NCBI GenBank assembly: GCA_021825035.1
Contig: JAKAIQ010000105.1
Span: 1-7,448, forward strand
Direction: 5' to 3'
DNA length: 7,448 bases
Source: Deltaproteobacteria bacterium
GTDB lineage: Bacteria > Desulfobacterota > GWC2-55-46
Below, one piece after another: positions 5,821-7,448 of this stretch. Numbering within the stretch: the stretch's first letter is position 1; the number at the start of each line of letters is the position of its first letter. The notes under the pieces were generated by a model. It worked only from the letters and a program-made list of their open reading frames with translations. It searched no databases and was not told the origin of the DNA. Position numbers and translations under genes: made by a program.

Positions 5821-7448
5821 ATGAGCGATACCCAGAGACTTGAAGCCGAATCCAAAAGACGCCGTCGTGAATTCTTTATCATCATGGCGGTAGTCCTTAC
5901 AATTGCAGTCCTTACATACCTCGAATCGCATCTTCCCCGCGTAAGCAGAGACATTCCGATACCCACGAATATATTCCTTCTTGGGCTTATAAACATCAAT
6001 ATCATACTGCTTATCCTTCTCATATTCCTCATTATAAGGAATACCGCCAAGTTGTTCATGGAAAGAAAGAGCAAAGTCATGGGTTCAAAACTCATGACGA
6101 AACTTGTCTCCGCCTTCGTAGCTCTTTCGATCATACCGACATTCTTGCTATTTTTCGTAGTCGTAGGCTTTATAAACAAGAGCATAGACGGCTGGTTCAG
6201 GATCAAGATCGAGGAATCGCTTAAGGAGTCACTGGAACTTGCCAGGGATTATTACGCTAACATGACCGACAAGGTGGCCTCCAGCGCCAGGTCGATGGCG
6301 ATATCGATAGGCAAGGATGGCCTGTCGGACGAAGATCATCTGAGGGCTTTTATAACTTCGAAGATGGAGGAGAACGACTTTTCGACAATTGAGGTGTTCT
6401 CATCCGATGGCAGACGAATAGGTTACGTGATAGCAGGCAGATTCAACAAGAACATGGTGCCGGACATAGATCGGGGGCCGGTAGAAAAGGCTTTGAGAGG
6501 CGAGGCGTCGAGCTTTGTGCAGACCATGCGGGTGGGGGATGTCGTAAGAGGGATTTCCCCGATACCGGGAAGCGGCATGAAAAATGCCGGCGCCCTTGTC
6601 GTCAGTTATTATGTGCCGAAAAGCCTTGTTGACAAAATGAAGGAGATAGCGGCGGCTTTTGAGGGGTATAAACAGCTCAAGCTGCTTAAAAATCAGGTAA
6701 AGTCCAGTTATTTTACGATACTCCTTATAATTACGCTCCTCATAGTATTTTTTTCGATATGGATAGGCCGGTATATTGCGAGGGAGATAACCGTGCCGAT
6801 AAGCGAACTTGCCGAGGGAACCAACGCGGTGGCCGGGGGAAATCTCGATTACAGGATTAACGCCGAATCCGACGACGAGATAGGCCTGCTGGTCAAGTCC
6901 TTTAACAGGATGACTGAAGATTTAAAGGCCGGAAAGTCCAAACTCGAGGTTGCCAACCTTGATCTCAGGCGCACCAACATGGAGCTGGACCAGAGGAGGC
7001 GCTATATCGAAATAGTACTTGGCAACATCGCCGCGGGTGTTGTCTCGATCGACAAGCTCGGCAAGATTGTTTCGATCAACAAGATCGCGGCGGAAATCCT
7101 CGGCACGGACGAGGGATACGCATTCGGAAGAAATTACCGGGAGGTTATGAAGCAGGAGGACAGGGAAGTCTTCCGGGAGATGATAAGGGAGATGAGCGAG
7201 ATGGGCGTTGAGGTCATCGAGAAACAGGTCCGGCTGGAAGTCGGCGACAACAAGATGATGACGCTCCTTGTCAATTTGAACGCGCTCAAGGACGACTCAG
7301 GCAATTATCTCGGAATGGTGGCTGTTCTCGACGACATAACCCACCTTCTGAAAGCACAGAGGATGTACGCGTGGAAGGAGGTGGCAAGAAGAATAGCTCA
7401 CGAGATCAAGAATCCGCTCACTCCCATAAAACTCTCGGCCCAGAGACT
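5821..7448 (+). CDS. NtrY-like transmembrane sensor histidine kinase, 3'-truncated
   Basis: The frame is open to the window end (542 full codons plus two bases), without a stop. Layout matches NtrY: three N-terminal TM helices (about 18-35, 51-72, 95-116), an extracytoplasmic sensor region (about 120-296, Cache-like in appearance), a fourth TM (about 297-316), a HAMP domain (about 317-372, with VPISELAEGTNAVAGGNLDY and DEIGLLVKSFNRM), a short coiled linker, a PAS domain (about 392-515, GVVSIDKLGKIVSINKIAAEILG) and the start of HisKA. The H-box, RRIAHEIKNPLTPIKLSAQR, is the NtrY/NtrB type, with phospho-acceptor His527. The ATP-binding domain lies outside the window. The gene follows DUF4390 by 9 bases, with AGG (5810-5812) overlapping the upstream stop as a weak ribosome site. 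An NtrX-like sigma-54-dependent regulator is the expected partner downstream; the signal sensed cannot be read from the sequence. Confidence 0.95.
   Translation, partial: MSDTQRLEAESKRRRREFFIIMAVVLTIAVLTYLESHLPRVSRDIPIPTNIFLLGLININIILLILLIFLIIRNTAKLFMERKSKVMGSKLMTKLVSAFVALSIIPTFLLFFVVVGFINKSIDGWFRIKIEESLKESLELARDYYANMTDKVASSARSMAISIGKDGLSDEDHLRAFITSKMEENDFSTIEVFSSDGRRIGYVIAGRFNKNMVPDIDRGPVEKALRGEASSFVQTMRVGDVVRGISPIPGSGMKNAGALVVSYYVPKSLVDKMKEIAAAFEGYKQLKLLKNQVKSSYFTILLIITLLIVFFSIWIGRYIAREITVPISELAEGTNAVAGGNLDYRINAESDDEIGLLVKSFNRMTEDLKAGKSKLEVANLDLRRTNMELDQRRRYIEIVLGNIAAGVVSIDKLGKIVSINKIAAEILGTDEGYAFGRNYREVMKQEDREVFREMIREMSEMGVEVIEKQVRLEVGDNKMMTLLVNLNALKDDSGNYLGMVAVLDDITHLLKAQRMYAWKEVARRIAHEIKNPLTPIKLSAQR

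Noticed and set aside
5808..6206. Minus-strand ORF of 132 codons at the start of the kinase gene
   Set aside because: The + strand frame here gives three coherent TM helices continuous with the HAMP, PAS and H-box regions; the antisense frame is a by-product.

Overview
The window carries seven protein-coding genes, all on the + strand; the first is cut at its 5' end and the last at its 3' end. Gene content, moderate GC, frequent ATA (Ile) and AGG (Arg) codons and a non-ATG start suggest an anaerobic or facultative Gram-negative bacterium with c-type cytochromes, most like Desulfobacterota (former Deltaproteobacteria) or a neighbour such as Nitrospirota. That placement is an inference from gene order and codon style, not from a marker gene.

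Region 1 (1-4871) is a cytochrome c maturation cluster of the System II (Ccs/Res) type: a membrane-anchored TPR protein (partial), ResB/Ccs1, CcsA/ResC, a TlpA/ResA-type thioredoxin-like protein, CcdA, and a small cytoplasmic glutaredoxin-like protein. The expected division of labour is as follows. ResB-CcsA exports heme and ligates it to apocytochrome. The TlpA/ResA protein reduces the CxxCH cysteines of the apocytochrome. CcdA carries electrons across the membrane to it. The TPR protein may hold apocytochromes. The glutaredoxin-like protein has a doubled CxxC motif (C14, C17, C25, C28) and is the most unusual protein here.

Region 2 (4872-5253) is a gap of about 380 bases. I find no gene in it, but it holds several inverted repeats, including an imperfect 13-bp hairpin at 5033-5074 and two TTACCG copies that could compete for one CGGTAA partner. 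It also has a possible sigma-70 promoter near 5132-5160. It matches no RNA family I recognise.

Region 3 (5254-7448) begins a second operon: a secreted DUF4390-family protein followed, 9 bases later, by an NtrY-like transmembrane histidine kinase. The kinase runs off the window 15 residues past its phospho-acceptor His527. An NtrX-type response regulator would be expected beyond the edge.

Two shorter gaps in region 1 (2893-3067 and 3671-3796) contain, respectively, a long-range inverted repeat with a marginal small ORF, and a plausible sigma-70 promoter for ccdA. I see no mobile element, CRISPR array, tRNA or rRNA. Most of the window is a recognisable, conserved set of genes; the novelty candidates are the four-cysteine glutaredoxin-like protein and the non-coding gap.
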